DNA of 64,000 nucleotides, taken from positions 1 to 64,000 of the forward strand of contig DASPFV010000264.1 in assembly GCA_035620975.1 (NCBI GenBank). Direction: 5' to 3'. The DNA is from DASPFV01 sp035620975. GTDB taxonomy: Bacteria > Acidobacteriota > Vicinamibacteria > Vicinamibacterales > 2-12-FULL-66-21. Both the position numbers and the translations under genes were made by a program. Shown here one piece after another: positions 42,799 to 52,279 of this stretch. Under the pieces are notes generated by a model. That model did no database searches. It was not told the DNA's origin and saw only the letters and a program-made list of their open reading frames with translations. Position 1 is the stretch's first letter, and each line of letters starts with the position of its first letter.

Positions 42799-43029
42799 CG
42801 GCCTCCAGTCGCCCGATCACCCTGCGCGTGATCAGGGGCAGGCTCGCGATGCGGCCGGAAAGCGGTGCGTGCCACGGAACGCGACCTGACGCCATCCCGC
42901 GACAATCCGCGTTCATCCGCGACCCGTGGGAAATACCGCGTGCCTCCGCGTCCCCTGGGAAGGCGTGCTCCGCGTCCCGTAGGGAGATCGCATGCATGCG
43001 CGTGTGCGGGCCGGACCGCGGTTCGCGTG
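42799..43029. other. Intergenic gap with TCCGCG-type fragments
   Basis: Between convergent BACON and S9 genes, short repeats such as CTCCGCGTCCC (twice) occur. There is no gene, and no convincing terminator was seen by eye. Confidence 0.45.
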
Positions 43030-45168
43030 TCAGCGCGCTGACGAGCTGACCCTGGCCGCGCCGGCGCGATCCACCTGCCAGAGGATGTAGGCGTACGTGA
43101 ACGCCGCTTCGCGCAGCGCGTCGTACCGCCCCGACGCGCCGCCGTGCCCCGCCCCCATGTTGGTCCTGAGCAGCACGGGGTTGCGGTCCGTCTTGAGCGC
43201 CCGCAGTTTCGCGGCGAACTTCGCCCCTTCCCAGTACGGCACCTGGCTGTCGTTGAACGAGACCTCCACCAGCACGGAGGGATAGTTCACTGCCCTGAGG
43301 TTGTCGTATGGCGAGTACTTCATGATGTAATCGAACGCCGGCTTTTCGGCCGGGTTCCCCCACTCGAGGTACTCGCTGGTCGTGAGCGGCAGCGACGCGT
43401 CCAGCATCGTGTTGATGACATCGACGAATGGGACCTGCGCGACGACCGCCTTGAACAGATCGGGGCGCATGGTCATCGCCGCACCGACCAGCAGGCCGCC
43501 GGCGCTGCCACCCTGGATGACGAGCCGGTCGCCGGACGTGTAACGGTTCTTCACGAGGAACTCGGCGCAGTCGATGAAATCGTGGAACGTGTTCAGCTTC
43601 TGCATCATCCGGCCCTGCTCGCGCCACTCTTCGCCGAGCTCCCCGCCGCCGCGGATGTACGCGAGCGCGTAGACGACGCCCCGGTCGAGCAGGCTCAGCC
43701 GGTTCGACGAGAACGTGGGCGCGCTCGACGCCCCGTACGAGCCGTAGCCGTAGAGCAGGAGCGGCGCCGTCCCGTCAACGGCGATCCCCTTCCGGTACAC
43801 GAGTGACATCGGCACCTTCGTCCCGTCGCGCGCCACCGCCCATATGCGCTTCGACTCGTACTTCGACGGGTCGTATCCCCCGAGCACCTCCTGCCGTTTG
43901 AGGAGCGTCCGCTCGCGTGTATTCAGGTCGTAGTCGTAGACCGACGACGGCGTGATCATGGACTGGTAACTGAACCGGACCACGGCTGTGTCGAACTCGG
44001 GGTTGCTGGCGAGCCACAGGGAGTAGTCGGGCTCCTCCATCGCCATGCGATGCGAGGCTTTCGCACGCATGTCGATCACGCGGAGGTGGGCCAGGCCGCC
44101 CTCGCGCTCCGACACGACGGCGTGGTTGGCGAAGAACGACAGGCCGTCGATCTTGATCGCCGGATCGTGTGCGATGAACGGCCGCCAGTTCCGCTCGGAC
44201 GGATCGGCCATCGGCGCCGCGACGGCCCGGAAGTTCTTCGCGTCGCGGTTGGTCACGATGTAGAACTCGCCGCGGTAGTGATCGACCTCGTACTCGTGGC
44301 CGGGCTGCCGCGGCAGGACCACCTTCAGCGCCGCCGACGGGGTGTCGGCGGGCAGGTACCGGAACTCCGCCGAAGTTTTCGCCGCCGACGCCAGGAAGAT
44401 GATCCGCTTGTCGCGCGACCGCCGCGCGAAGACGTCGAACTGCTCGTCCTTCTCTTCGTACAGGAGATCGCTGGCACCCGCGCCGACCGTGTGCCGCCAG
44501 AACCGGTCGGATCGCTTCGAGACCGGGTCCTCGGTCGTGTAGAAGAGCGTCTGGTTGTCGGCAGCCCAGACGACCGACCCGACGCGCTCGATCCGCTCCC
44601 GCAGCGTCTCGCCGGTCCTCAGGTCCTTCACCTGCAGCACGTACTGGCGATAGCCGGTCGTGTCCGTGGCATAGGCGAGCCGGGTGCCGTCGTCGCTCAC
44701 CACGTAGGCCCCGAGGCCGAGGAACGTGTGCCCTTCGGCCAGCTGGTTCAGATCGAGCAGAACCTCCTCGGGCCCCTCCATGCTGCCCCTGCGGCGGCAC
44801 ATGTAGGCGTACTGCTTCCCTTCCTCCGTACGGGAGTAATAGACGTACTCGCCGATCCGGGACGGCACGCTGAGGTCGGTCTGCTTGATGCGGCCGAGCA
44901 TCTCGTCGTAAAGCGTCTTCTGAAGCTCCTTGGTATGAGCCATCACCGACTCGGTGTACGCGTTCTCGGCCTCGAGGTACCTGGAGACCTCCGGGTTGCC
45001 CTTCTCGCGCAGCCAGTAGTAATCGTCGGTGAGCTCGAGCCCGTGAACCCGGGTCGTGTGCGGCTTCTTCGCCGCGACCGGCGGGCCCGCCTGCTGCGCC
45101 ACGAGCGGCGGCGCAACGAGCGAGGCGGCGACGACGGGAGCAATCAGGCCGGCATGTCTCAGTTTCAT
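43030..45168 (-). CDS. S9 prolyl oligopeptidase/oligopeptidase B, exported
   Basis: The 712-residue protein has a signal peptide (about residues 1-26), an N-terminal beta-propeller (VHGLELTDDYYWLREKGNPEV at its start), and a C-terminal alpha/beta hydrolase with the nucleophile GGSAGG, acid NDSQVP, and terminal GAGHGG His. The RDGTKVPMSLVYRKG junction matches oligopeptidase B (basic-residue specificity). Its ATG overlaps the DinB stop (ATGA), forming an M14-DinB-S9 operon. Confidence 0.92.
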   Translation of the reverse strand: MKLRHAGLIAPVVAASLVAPPLVAQQAGPPVAAKKPHTTRVHGLELTDDYYWLREKGNPEVSRYLEAENAYTESVMAHTKELQKTLYDEMLGRIKQTDLSVPSRIGEYVYYSRTEEGKQYAYMCRRRGSMEGPEEVLLDLNQLAEGHTFLGLGAYVVSDDGTRLAYATDTTGYRQYVLQVKDLRTGETLRERIERVGSVVWAADNQTLFYTTEDPVSKRSDRFWRHTVGAGASDLLYEEKDEQFDVFARRSRDKRIIFLASAAKTSAEFRYLPADTPSAALKVVLPRQPGHEYEVDHYRGEFYIVTNRDAKNFRAVAAPMADPSERNWRPFIAHDPAIKIDGLSFFANHAVVSEREGGLAHLRVIDMRAKASHRMAMEEPDYSLWLASNPEFDTAVVRFSYQSMITPSSVYDYDLNTRERTLLKRQEVLGGYDPSKYESKRIWAVARDGTKVPMSLVYRKGIAVDGTAPLLLYGYGSYGASSAPTFSSNRLSLLDRGVVYALAYIRGGGELGEEWREQGRMMQKLNTFHDFIDCAEFLVKNRYTSGDRLVIQGGSAGGLLVGAAMTMRPDLFKAVVAQVPFVDVINTMLDASLPLTTSEYLEWGNPAEKPAFDYIMKYSPYDNLRAVNYPSVLVEVSFNDSQVPYWEGAKFAAKLRALKTDRNPVLLRTNMGAGHGGASGRYDALREAAFTYAYILWQVDRAGAARVSSSAR

Positions 45169-45707
45169 CCAGCGATCGTACTCCGGATCCGCTCGATCTG
45201 TCGCAGATGCAGCAGATCGTGACCGGCGTAGAGCCGGCGGAGGTGCCCGAGGCTCTCCTCTCCGCGCTCGACGTGAACGCCGACCCGGCTCAGATCGTCC
45301 GGCGTGCACCGCTCCAGCAGGCGCAGGTTCGCCCGCCGCAGCACCGCGAACACCTCGAGCGCCTCCGCGGGATCCGCCTCTCCGTAGTGCAGCCGGTCAG
45401 CCCAGAGGTCCTGGTCGTAGCCCGTGAGCGGGGGCCTGTCCTGCGCGAGGATCAGGCGCATCCGCCACGCCCACACTACTTCGGCGTCGGCGAGGTGCTG
45501 CAGCACCTGCGTGATGGACCACTTGCCCGCCAGCTCGGGCCGGCGCAGGGCGTCAGGGCCCACGCCCTGGATGGCCGTCTGCAGCTCACCGGGCGTCTGC
45601 CTGAGCACGGGCAGCGGGTCGCGCCCGCCGAGCAGATCGAGTACGGCCGCCACGTATGCCGCGGCGTGCCCGGCGGCGGCGGCAGCCGGATTGGTGAATA
45701 CGGACAT
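45165..45707 (-). CDS. DinB-superfamily protein
   Basis: The 180-residue four-helix bundle has the usual three metal-binding His: LQHLADAE and the pair in GHDLLHLRQI at the C-terminus. DinB-like proteins include bacillithiol/mycothiol S-transferases and many of unknown role. It sits between two peptidase genes, 12 bp after the M14 stop and overlapping the S9 start. No link to DNA damage is evident. Confidence 0.82.
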   Translation of the reverse strand: MSVFTNPAAAAAGHAAAYVAAVLDLLGGRDPLPVLRQTPGELQTAIQGVGPDALRRPELAGKWSITQVLQHLADAEVVWAWRMRLILAQDRPPLTGYDQDLWADRLHYGEADPAEALEVFAVLRRANLRLLERCTPDDLSRVGVHVERGEESLGHLRRLYAGHDLLHLRQIERIRSTIAG

Positions 45708-45719
45708 CGCGACAGACCC

Positions 45720-48428
45720 TCACTTTCCCGGGTGCGGTGTCCCGTCCAGCCTGACGGGTTGCAGCCCCGCGGAAAACACCGCGTTGAACAGCAGCTTGAA
45801 CGTCGCGTGCGGCTGCGTCCGGAAGGCGATCTGCGTTCCGGCGGTGACCACGTAGCCCCGCCCCACCCGGAAGGCGAGCACGTTGGCCTGATCGCGCAGC
45901 AGGTCCTCGCCGAGCAGCCAGCCGCTCTGGACGATGGTTCCGCTGGCGGGATAGCGTGCAACGATCTCGGCCCGGATGTCGAAGCCCGGCTTCAGCCGAT
46001 ACGCCTGGTCCGACTCGAAGAACACGGGCCATTCCGCCGGCATGCCGAACGCCACGGGGTGTGAGGGGTTGAACTCGTTCTGGAGCAGCGAGCCCGGGCA
46101 GTAAAAGAGCGTTGCCGGATCGAGGACGCGCTCCCGCAGGACGGCGTGAAGCCGCGCCGGGCTCGTGAACGCCTCTCGCAGCACGCGGTCCGCATCCGTC
46201 GACCGCGCGGCGCCGGGGCCCGCCCACCCGGGGGCGCCAGGGAGCACCGGCTCGATCGGAAGATCGAGCAGCGCCCGCGCCGTTTCGACCGCGCTGCCGA
46301 TGGCCACCAGTGTCCCGCCGCTCCTCACCCAGTCCGCCAGCCGCGTCCACCCCGCCTCCCCGACCCCGTACGCCCACGCGAACTCGGATGGATGACGCGA
46401 GGGATCGAGCCCTTTCACGATGGTCTCCCGGCTGATGCCCGGAGGGAGGACGATGGCATCGTAGAGCGTGCCGAGATCCGCCTGGAAGTCCATCGACGCG
46501 ATGGTCCGATGGTGGAAGCCGTACTGTTCGAACAGCCACTTCATCCAGCCGCCGGGCATGTTGTTCGCGCCTCGCCACAGACCGATGCGCGTCTGGGGGC
46601 GAAGCGGATAGACGTCCAGCGCCAGCGGCCGATCCGCGGCCGCCACGGAAAGCGCGAGACGCGGAGCGTCCTCGCCGAAGATCCGCGCCGACTCCGCCGT
46701 CGCCGGAACGATCCAGGTGCCGGATGCAAAGGAGCGCCCGCCGCTCTCGAACCGTCCGGCGGACCGGTAGACCGGCACCTTCGACGCCTGCAGCTTCGCC
46801 ACGACCATGAACGCCGCGTTCGACTCCGGACCCATGAGGTAGGCCCAGCCCGGCCGCCCGGGAACCGCCATCGGAAGCATCAGGTCGGCATCCTGCGACA
46901 CCTCGACCAGGTCCGCCTCGAAGGGCACGTCGACCTGCACCACCTCGACACCCATCAGGAGCCCGAGCGTGTGAGCCGTGACGTCGTAGGGCGCTTTCGG
47001 CGGACCGCCGGGGAACAGCCGGAGATCCGGATACCGCTGCCGCTCCAGCATCGTCTTGGCGAATGACCCGTAAGGCTGCGCGAGCCTGACCACCCACGAG
47101 CCGGCCGGGTAGGCCCGGCCGCCTGCGCTGAACGGCCCTGACGCGCGGTGAACCTCGACCTCGGCGAAGCGCAGGATGCGCAGCAGCTCGCGCGCTTCGT
47201 ACGGGTCGCGCTGCCCGGCCGGGATGACGAACGCGTAGGGGGCCTCGGTCCGGTTCACCCAGTCGGCGTGAACGCGGTAGAAGTTCTCGAGCCAGGTGGT
47301 CCGGTATTTTGCCAGGTGCGCCAACCCGGCGAATGCGGCCGTACTGCCGTACTCGACGATCTGGCGCAGGGTCCAGTCGGCACGCTTGTACGGCAACGGA
47401 TAATTCCACCGAGGCTCCTGTGGACCGAGCGGTACGCCCGGTCCAGCGGGATTCGCGTACGGGTCCGCGAGGTTGACGCTGGCAATCTCGGTCAGAATGC
47501 GCGGCTGCCCGTGATAGACCATGTACTGCCGGGCCGGTGTCCAGAGATCGAACCTGGCGTTCATCTCGATGCCGCCCTTTCCCTCCGCGACGAGCGCCGA
47601 GGCCATCGCCTGGCCGACGGCGGCCTGCCCCTGCGCGAGGATCGGATGGATGTTCGGATCGTACGGATCGTCGAACGGCGGCACGAACATGCGCGCTCCC
47701 GCCGGTCCCATCTGGTGCATGTCGTGGGTGATGTGCGGCTTGAACCGGTTCTGGATGGCGATGGCGAGCCGCGTCTCGACCTGAGTGAACATGAACCAGT
47801 CGCGGTTGTCGTCGTGGCCGACGTACTTGTGGTAGAGGTCGGGGTAGACGCGCGCGTACCTCGTGCCCCTGGTCCCGTACCAATGATCGATGACGAGGTA
47901 CTGGCCATCCGGATTCTGCGACGGCACGACCAGGAGCACCACGTTCTCGAGGATCTCGCGAACCTCGGGGCTGTTTCCAGTGGTGAGACGATGCAGGATC
48001 TCGGTGAGTGCCTGTGTGTTCCCGACCTCGGTGGAATGGATCGTCGCGTAGAGGAAATAGAAGGCGCGGCCCTCGGCCGCGAGCTTCTGCGCCTCCGCCT
48101 CGCTCAACCCTCGCGGGTCCGCAAGCCGCCTGTTGATCTCGACCAGCCGCTCCAGTCGCTTCAGGTTCTCGGGCGCGCTCACGATCGCCAGCACGTACGG
48201 ATTCCCCATCGTGGTCTTGCCGACCTCTTCCCAGGTCAGACGGTCGGTCGTCGTCGCCAGATGCTGGAGGTATTCGAGAATCCGGGGATAGCGGGCCAGC
48301 TCGCCGTCGGTCCCGATGCGGAATCCGAAGAACGCCTCCGGCGTCTGCGCCGGAGATTGCCGGGCGCTCGCGGGCTGAATGAGGGTCAGGGCCGCGAGCG
48401 TGATCGCAGCCGGTATCGCGCGGGTCAT
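45720..48428 (-). CDS. M14-family zinc carboxypeptidase, secreted
   Basis: The 902-residue protein has a signal peptide (ITLAALTLIQPASARQ). The M14 domain has zinc motif HSTE (His131, Glu134), NPDG (172-175), and later PHITHDMHQMG with the third His. The remaining ~600 residues are a glutamine-amidotransferase-like/beta region (GSAVETARALLDLP, YPASGTIVQSGWLLGE). Long exported M14 members of this type are common in Acidobacteriota. GGAGG precedes ATG 48428. It is first in an operon with DinB and S9 genes. Confidence 0.88.
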   Translation of the reverse strand: MTRAIPAAITLAALTLIQPASARQSPAQTPEAFFGFRIGTDGELARYPRILEYLQHLATTTDRLTWEEVGKTTMGNPYVLAIVSAPENLKRLERLVEINRRLADPRGLSEAEAQKLAAEGRAFYFLYATIHSTEVGNTQALTEILHRLTTGNSPEVREILENVVLLVVPSQNPDGQYLVIDHWYGTRGTRYARVYPDLYHKYVGHDDNRDWFMFTQVETRLAIAIQNRFKPHITHDMHQMGPAGARMFVPPFDDPYDPNIHPILAQGQAAVGQAMASALVAEGKGGIEMNARFDLWTPARQYMVYHGQPRILTEIASVNLADPYANPAGPGVPLGPQEPRWNYPLPYKRADWTLRQIVEYGSTAAFAGLAHLAKYRTTWLENFYRVHADWVNRTEAPYAFVIPAGQRDPYEARELLRILRFAEVEVHRASGPFSAGGRAYPAGSWVVRLAQPYGSFAKTMLERQRYPDLRLFPGGPPKAPYDVTAHTLGLLMGVEVVQVDVPFEADLVEVSQDADLMLPMAVPGRPGWAYLMGPESNAAFMVVAKLQASKVPVYRSAGRFESGGRSFASGTWIVPATAESARIFGEDAPRLALSVAAADRPLALDVYPLRPQTRIGLWRGANNMPGGWMKWLFEQYGFHHRTIASMDFQADLGTLYDAIVLPPGISRETIVKGLDPSRHPSEFAWAYGVGEAGWTRLADWVRSGGTLVAIGSAVETARALLDLPIEPVLPGAPGWAGPGAARSTDADRVLREAFTSPARLHAVLRERVLDPATLFYCPGSLLQNEFNPSHPVAFGMPAEWPVFFESDQAYRLKPGFDIRAEIVARYPASGTIVQSGWLLGEDLLRDQANVLAFRVGRGYVVTAGTQIAFRTQPHATFKLLFNAVFSAGLQPVRLDGTPHPGK

Positions 48429-48519
48429 GGAACCTCCGGCGCGATTGTACAGGGCAGGAGCGCGCGGATCAGTTAAGATCCCCGCGCCCGACGTTCGACG
48501 CGGGCAGACGGAGATCGTC

Positions 48520-49356
48520 ATGATGCGACCCACACGCGTGCTCGTGGCTGGCCTCGCCGCCCTGGCTGCATCCGCGGCGGCAATGGCGCAGCCGCCGGTG
48601 ACTCGCTACGTACGGTACGCTGCCGGCAGCGCCGTCTCCTACGGGATCCTCGACGGCGACACCATCCGCGAGCTGAAGGGGAATCTCTTCGACGGCGCGA
48701 CAGCGACCGGTCGGACCGCGAAGCTCGCCGACGTTCGCCTGCTGGCGCCCTGCCAGCCCTCGAAGGTGATCGCCGTCGGGTTGAACTACAAGTCGCATCT
48801 CGGGGAGCGGCCGGGCGCGGCGTACCCGGGGCTGTTCGCGAAGCTGCCGACCTCGATCATCGGGCCGGAAGAGGCCATCGTGGCCCCGCCCGACGCACAG
48901 AACCTGCACTTCGAGGGAGAGCTGGTGGTGGTGATCGGCCGCCGCGCGAAGAACGTGTCCGTTGCGGACGCCCCGCGCTACGTGTTCGGCGTGACCGCCG
49001 GGAACGATGTCAGCGAGCGCGCGTGGCAGAAGGCCGACCTGCAGTGGTTCCGTGCGAAGGCGTCGGATACCTTCGGTCCGCTCGGTCCGGCGATCGTGAC
49101 CGGGCTCGACTACGGCAACCTGTTGCTGCAGACGCGCGTCAACGGCGAGGTCCTGCAGTCGCAGCGCACGAAGGACCTCATCTTCGACGTTCCCGCCATC
49201 GTCAGCTACATCAGCCGGTTCGTCACGCTCGAGCCCGGCGACGTCATCTACACGGGGACACCCGGGACGACCCGTGCCATGAAACCAGGGGACGTCGTCG
49301 AGGTCGAGATCGAAGGCGTCGGCGTGCTGCGAAATCGCGTCCAGCTCGGGTCGTAG
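48520..49356 (+). CDS. FAH-family hydrolase/isomerase with signal peptide
   Basis: The 278-residue protein has an apparent signal peptide (MMRPTRVLVAGLAALAASAA, then MAQPP). It then carries the FAH fold with KVIAVGLNYKSHLGE, FEGELVVVIG (metal Glu residues), GVTAGNDVSERAWQK and YTGTPGTTRAMKPGD. FAH enzymes are normally cytoplasmic, acting on acylpyruvates or hydroxyhepta-dienedioates, so export is unusual. GGAG precedes ATG 48520. It is divergent from the M14 gene. Confidence 0.85.
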   Translation: MMRPTRVLVAGLAALAASAAAMAQPPVTRYVRYAAGSAVSYGILDGDTIRELKGNLFDGATATGRTAKLADVRLLAPCQPSKVIAVGLNYKSHLGERPGAAYPGLFAKLPTSIIGPEEAIVAPPDAQNLHFEGELVVVIGRRAKNVSVADAPRYVFGVTAGNDVSERAWQKADLQWFRAKASDTFGPLGPAIVTGLDYGNLLLQTRVNGEVLQSQRTKDLIFDVPAIVSYISRFVTLEPGDVIYTGTPGTTRAMKPGDVVEVEIEGVGVLRNRVQLGS

Positions 49357-49408
49357 CGGCGCGCTCTCATGAGCCGGGAGCCCGGAGCCCAGAGCCTCTC
49401 CTCTACCC

Positions 49409-50272
49409 CTACTTCAGCCAGGCCGCGGCCGTTTCCGCGACGAAGGCGCCGAACGGGCGCGGGGCGTGGCCGATGAGCGCCGTCTGACGCTCGATCGCCT
49501 CGGGCGTCGCCTTCAAGCCCTCGGCCTGGAAGAACGCGTACATGGCCTTGAAGTCGAACGCCATCCACGGTGGCATGTACTGCAGGGACTGCTGCTCCCA
49601 GCGATCGAGATCGTCGCCGCCGTACACGACTCCCCGTTTGAGCGCCTGGCTCCAGAGCTGCGCGGCCGACTCGCCCGTGATCACGTCGGGTCCGGCGAGA
49701 TCGTAGGTCTCACCCGCGTGATCGCGCGTCGTCAGCGCCAGGGCCGCGGCTTCGCCGATGTCGCGCACGTCCACCCGCGAGAGTCCTGCGGATCCGATCG
49801 GCTGCGGGTAGACGCCAAATTTCAGGAGGGCGTCGCGGGCCCAGTAGTCGTTCTGGTAGAAGTTGTTCGGCCGCAGAATCGTGTGGGGGATGCCCGAGCG
49901 GCGGATGGCCGTCTCGATCCCGACCTTCGCCCCGAAGTGCGGCAGCCAGGCGGCGCCGTCGGCGTTCTGCACGGAGAGATACACGACGCGCGGCACGCCG
50001 ACCTCCCGCATGGCCGTTACCGACATCAGACCTTCGTGCGACTCCATGGGGCTGACCGCGTTCAGCAGGAACACGGCGTCCATCCCCTTGAAAATCGACC
50101 GCACCGTGGCAGCCTCGGTCAGATTGCCCGTCACGGCCGAGACACCGGGAGGGAGCGAAGCGGCTTTCGCGGCGTCACGCGTGAGCACCGTCACTGTCGC
50201 ACCCCGTGCGATCAGTTCGCGGGTCACGTGCGACCCGACCAGTCCCGTTCCGCCCGTCACGAGCACGCGCAT
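49409..50272 (-). CDS. NmrA/azoreductase-like atypical SDR
   Basis: The 287-residue protein has GTGLVGSH (8-15) and LRPNNFYQNDYW, typical of QOR/NmrA-type atypical SDRs that use NAD(P)H or act as redox sensors. The C-terminal part (FQAEGLKATPEAIERQTALIG) is normal for the group. GGAGG precedes the ATG. It is 30 bp downstream of the thioesterase gene and is the last of the radical SAM/halogenase set. Confidence 0.82.
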   Translation of the reverse strand: MRVLVTGGTGLVGSHVTRELIARGATVTVLTRDAAKAASLPPGVSAVTGNLTEAATVRSIFKGMDAVFLLNAVSPMESHEGLMSVTAMREVGVPRVVYLSVQNADGAAWLPHFGAKVGIETAIRRSGIPHTILRPNNFYQNDYWARDALLKFGVYPQPIGSAGLSRVDVRDIGEAAALALTTRDHAGETYDLAGPDVITGESAAQLWSQALKRGVVYGGDDLDRWEQQSLQYMPPWMAFDFKAMYAFFQAEGLKATPEAIERQTALIGHAPRPFGAFVAETAAAWLK

Positions 50273-50302
50273 CGTCCTATCCTCCAGCCGTTCGTTTCCC
50301 CA

Positions 50303-50755
50303 TCACCGTCCCCTTGCCCCTTCCCCTTCCCCATCCGCGAGGGTGGCTCGCAGGCGTGCGAGGAACTCGCCCGGAATGTCGACCGATTTCATGGAGCCGT
50401 CGGGATCCTTGCTGACGTGAACGGTCGTAATCGTCCCTGTGCCCACGATCGTGTCGCCCCGCTGGAAGGTGTGGGCGTAGGTGATCGAGCGCCGGCCCAG
50501 TGCCGTGATCCGGAGCACGTCCTCGAACTGATCCTCGAACAGCAGGGGGTGCTTGTATTCGAAGGACGCGGCGACACGCGGCCAGCCGGTCTGCGCACCG
50601 GCCCGCTCGATCGTCAGGCCGGACGTCCGCCACAAGGCGTGTTCGGCCTCCTCCATGTACCGGAAGTACCAGCTGAAATGAACGATACCGGCCAGGTCGG
50701 TCTCGGCGAACTGGACGCGCCTCGCGTAGCGGAACAGGCCGGGTTCGGGGTTCAT
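50303..50755 (-). CDS. 4-hydroxybenzoyl-CoA thioesterase-family (hot-dog) protein
   Basis: The 150-residue protein has the acyl-CoA thioesterase signature FAETDLAGIVHFSWYFRYMEEAE, with catalytic Asp in AETD. A normal hot-dog end follows. The start codon and first residues (MNPEPG) are encoded in a GGGTTCGGGGTTCAT repeat (50741-50755), so the 5' end may have been captured from the dispersed repeat. It is between a halogenase-like gene and NmrA and could release a modified acyl chain. Confidence 0.83.
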   Translation of the reverse strand: MNPEPGLFRYARRVQFAETDLAGIVHFSWYFRYMEEAEHALWRTSGLTIERAGAQTGWPRVAASFEYKHPLLFEDQFEDVLRITALGRRSITYAHTFQRGDTIVGTGTITTVHVSKDPDGSMKSVDIPGEFLARLRATLADGEGEGARGR

Positions 50756-50763
50756 GGATCGCT

Positions 50764-50925
50764 GGGCTCTCGGCTCTCGGCTTTCGGCTCTCGGTCGGGC
50801 TCTAGGCTTTCGGCTTTCGGCTCTCGATTCGGCTCCCGGCTTCCGGCTGCTCGGCCGCGGCTCTCGGCTTTCGGCTCTCGATTCGACTCCCGGCTTTCGG
50901 CTTTCGGGCTTTCGTCCGGCCAGAG
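50764..50925. repeat. CTYTCGG heptamer tandem array
   Basis: Degenerate 7-bp units CTCTCGG/CTTTCGG, mixed with ATTCGG and CCCGG variants, lie between the thioesterase start and the halogenase-like stop. The unit and composition differ from the GGTTCAG tracts, but the 7-bp period is the same. Confidence 0.75.
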
Positions 50926-50952
50926 CCCAAAGCCCTGAGCCTGAAGCCGCCC

Positions 50953-52266
50953 TTACGGCCGACGCCCATCCGGCAGCACGAGCTCGTTCGCCTTGTTCTC
51001 CGCACTGGCCGCCGGGATTCCCGCATCCCAGGGTGGAATCGGCAGCTTCCCGGGAGGATACAACGACTCCATCGGCCCCCACACCTTGTCGACCCGGTCG
51101 GTGAACAGGTCGCCGATGAGCAGATCGGTGATGGTTCCGCGCAGCTCGGGGTACGCGCGGACGAAGGCGCCGAAGCTGAACCCGTCGTAGAACTCGCATA
51201 CCAGCCGGCGCATCCGGTCGACCCCCTCGTTGAATCCGGCGCCCCACCGGCCGAGCTGCGCCTTCGATGTGTCGCCACGCGACAGCCCCTCGACGATCGC
51301 GTCGGCGGCCATCTCCCCCGATCGCAGCGCCAGCAGCACACCGGATGAGTACAGCGGGTCGAGGAACCCGAACGCGTCACCGACGAGGACCCACCCGTCG
51401 CCGGCCACCTCGGTGGCGCGGTAGGAGTAGTCGCGCGTCGCGAAGTACCCGGTGGCACGTGTCGCGGGAGCAATCCGGCTCTTCACGGCCGGACACCGCT
51501 CGACTTCCTCCCGATACGTCTGCTCGTGGCCGCCCCGCCGCTTGAAGAGCGAGTCGAAGGGCGCGACGATGCCGACGCTGACAATGTCGTCGTGGAGCGG
51601 GATGTACCAGAACCACCCTGCGCGATTCCCGGTTTGGAGCACCATGGTCGCGCCTTCGTCGCGGCCGGTGTCGCGATACGCGCCCTGCCAGTAAGTCCAG
51701 ATGGCGCCCTTGTTCAGCACCGGATCCCAGACACGGAGCCCGAAGCGGTTCTGAAGCAGAGCTGCCTGGCCGCTCGCATCGACGACGACCCTGGCGAGCA
51801 CCTCGCGCCGGACGCCCTCCGCGTCGCGGATCCGCACCCCCACGGCGCGGCCGCTCTCGAAGATCACCTCGAGCACGTGGACGCCCTCGTGCGCGTCGAC
51901 GCCGTGCTCGCGCGCGTGCTCGAGCATCATCTGATCGAACTCGCTCCGGACGACCTGCCAGGTCTGCGAGCACTCGTGCGGCTTGTTGTCCCAGAAGTAG
52001 AAGGGCGCCGACTGCCGGCCGCTGGCGTTCACGAACTGGACGCTGTACTTCTTCACGAAGCGGCTCCGCTGCATCTTCGGCAGCATCCCGAGCCGGCGCA
52101 GCACCCAGTAGGTTTCGGGGATCAGCGATTCGCCGATGTGGAAGCGGGGGAACCGCTCCCGCTCGAAGAGCCCCACCGAGGGCCCCTGCTGCGCGACGAG
52201 CGTCGAGACCGTCGAGCCGGCGGGCCCTCCACCGATCACCACGACGTCGTATTCGGATCTAGGCAT
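50953..52266 (-). CDS. FAD-dependent halogenase-like oxidoreductase
   Basis: The 437-residue protein has the FAD motif VIGGGPAGST (10-19), FHIGESLIP (42-50), VDASGQ and GDAFGFLDPLYSSG. The segment WFWYIP (218-223) fits the WxWxIP signature of flavin-dependent halogenases, and FVKKYSVQF (70-78) places Lys72/73 where CmlS-type halogenases have the catalytic Lys. Geranylgeranyl-reductase-like enzymes share parts of this, so halogenation is not certain. Carrier-bound substrates would fit the adjacent thioesterase. Downstream of a radical SAM gene. Confidence 0.78.
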   Translation of the reverse strand: MPRSEYDVVVIGGGPAGSTVSTLVAQQGPSVGLFERERFPRFHIGESLIPETYWVLRRLGMLPKMQRSRFVKKYSVQFVNASGRQSAPFYFWDNKPHECSQTWQVVRSEFDQMMLEHAREHGVDAHEGVHVLEVIFESGRAVGVRIRDAEGVRREVLARVVVDASGQAALLQNRFGLRVWDPVLNKGAIWTYWQGAYRDTGRDEGATMVLQTGNRAGWFWYIPLHDDIVSVGIVAPFDSLFKRRGGHEQTYREEVERCPAVKSRIAPATRATGYFATRDYSYRATEVAGDGWVLVGDAFGFLDPLYSSGVLLALRSGEMAADAIVEGLSRGDTSKAQLGRWGAGFNEGVDRMRRLVCEFYDGFSFGAFVRAYPELRGTITDLLIGDLFTDRVDKVWGPMESLYPPGKLPIPPWDAGIPAASAENKANELVLPDGRRP

Positions 52267-52279
52267 GCTCGGTGAAAAC

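Noticed and set aside
48445..48479. TTGTAC and TAAGAT as a promoter for the FAH gene
   Set aside because: The spacing of 23 nt is too long for a sigma-70 promoter.
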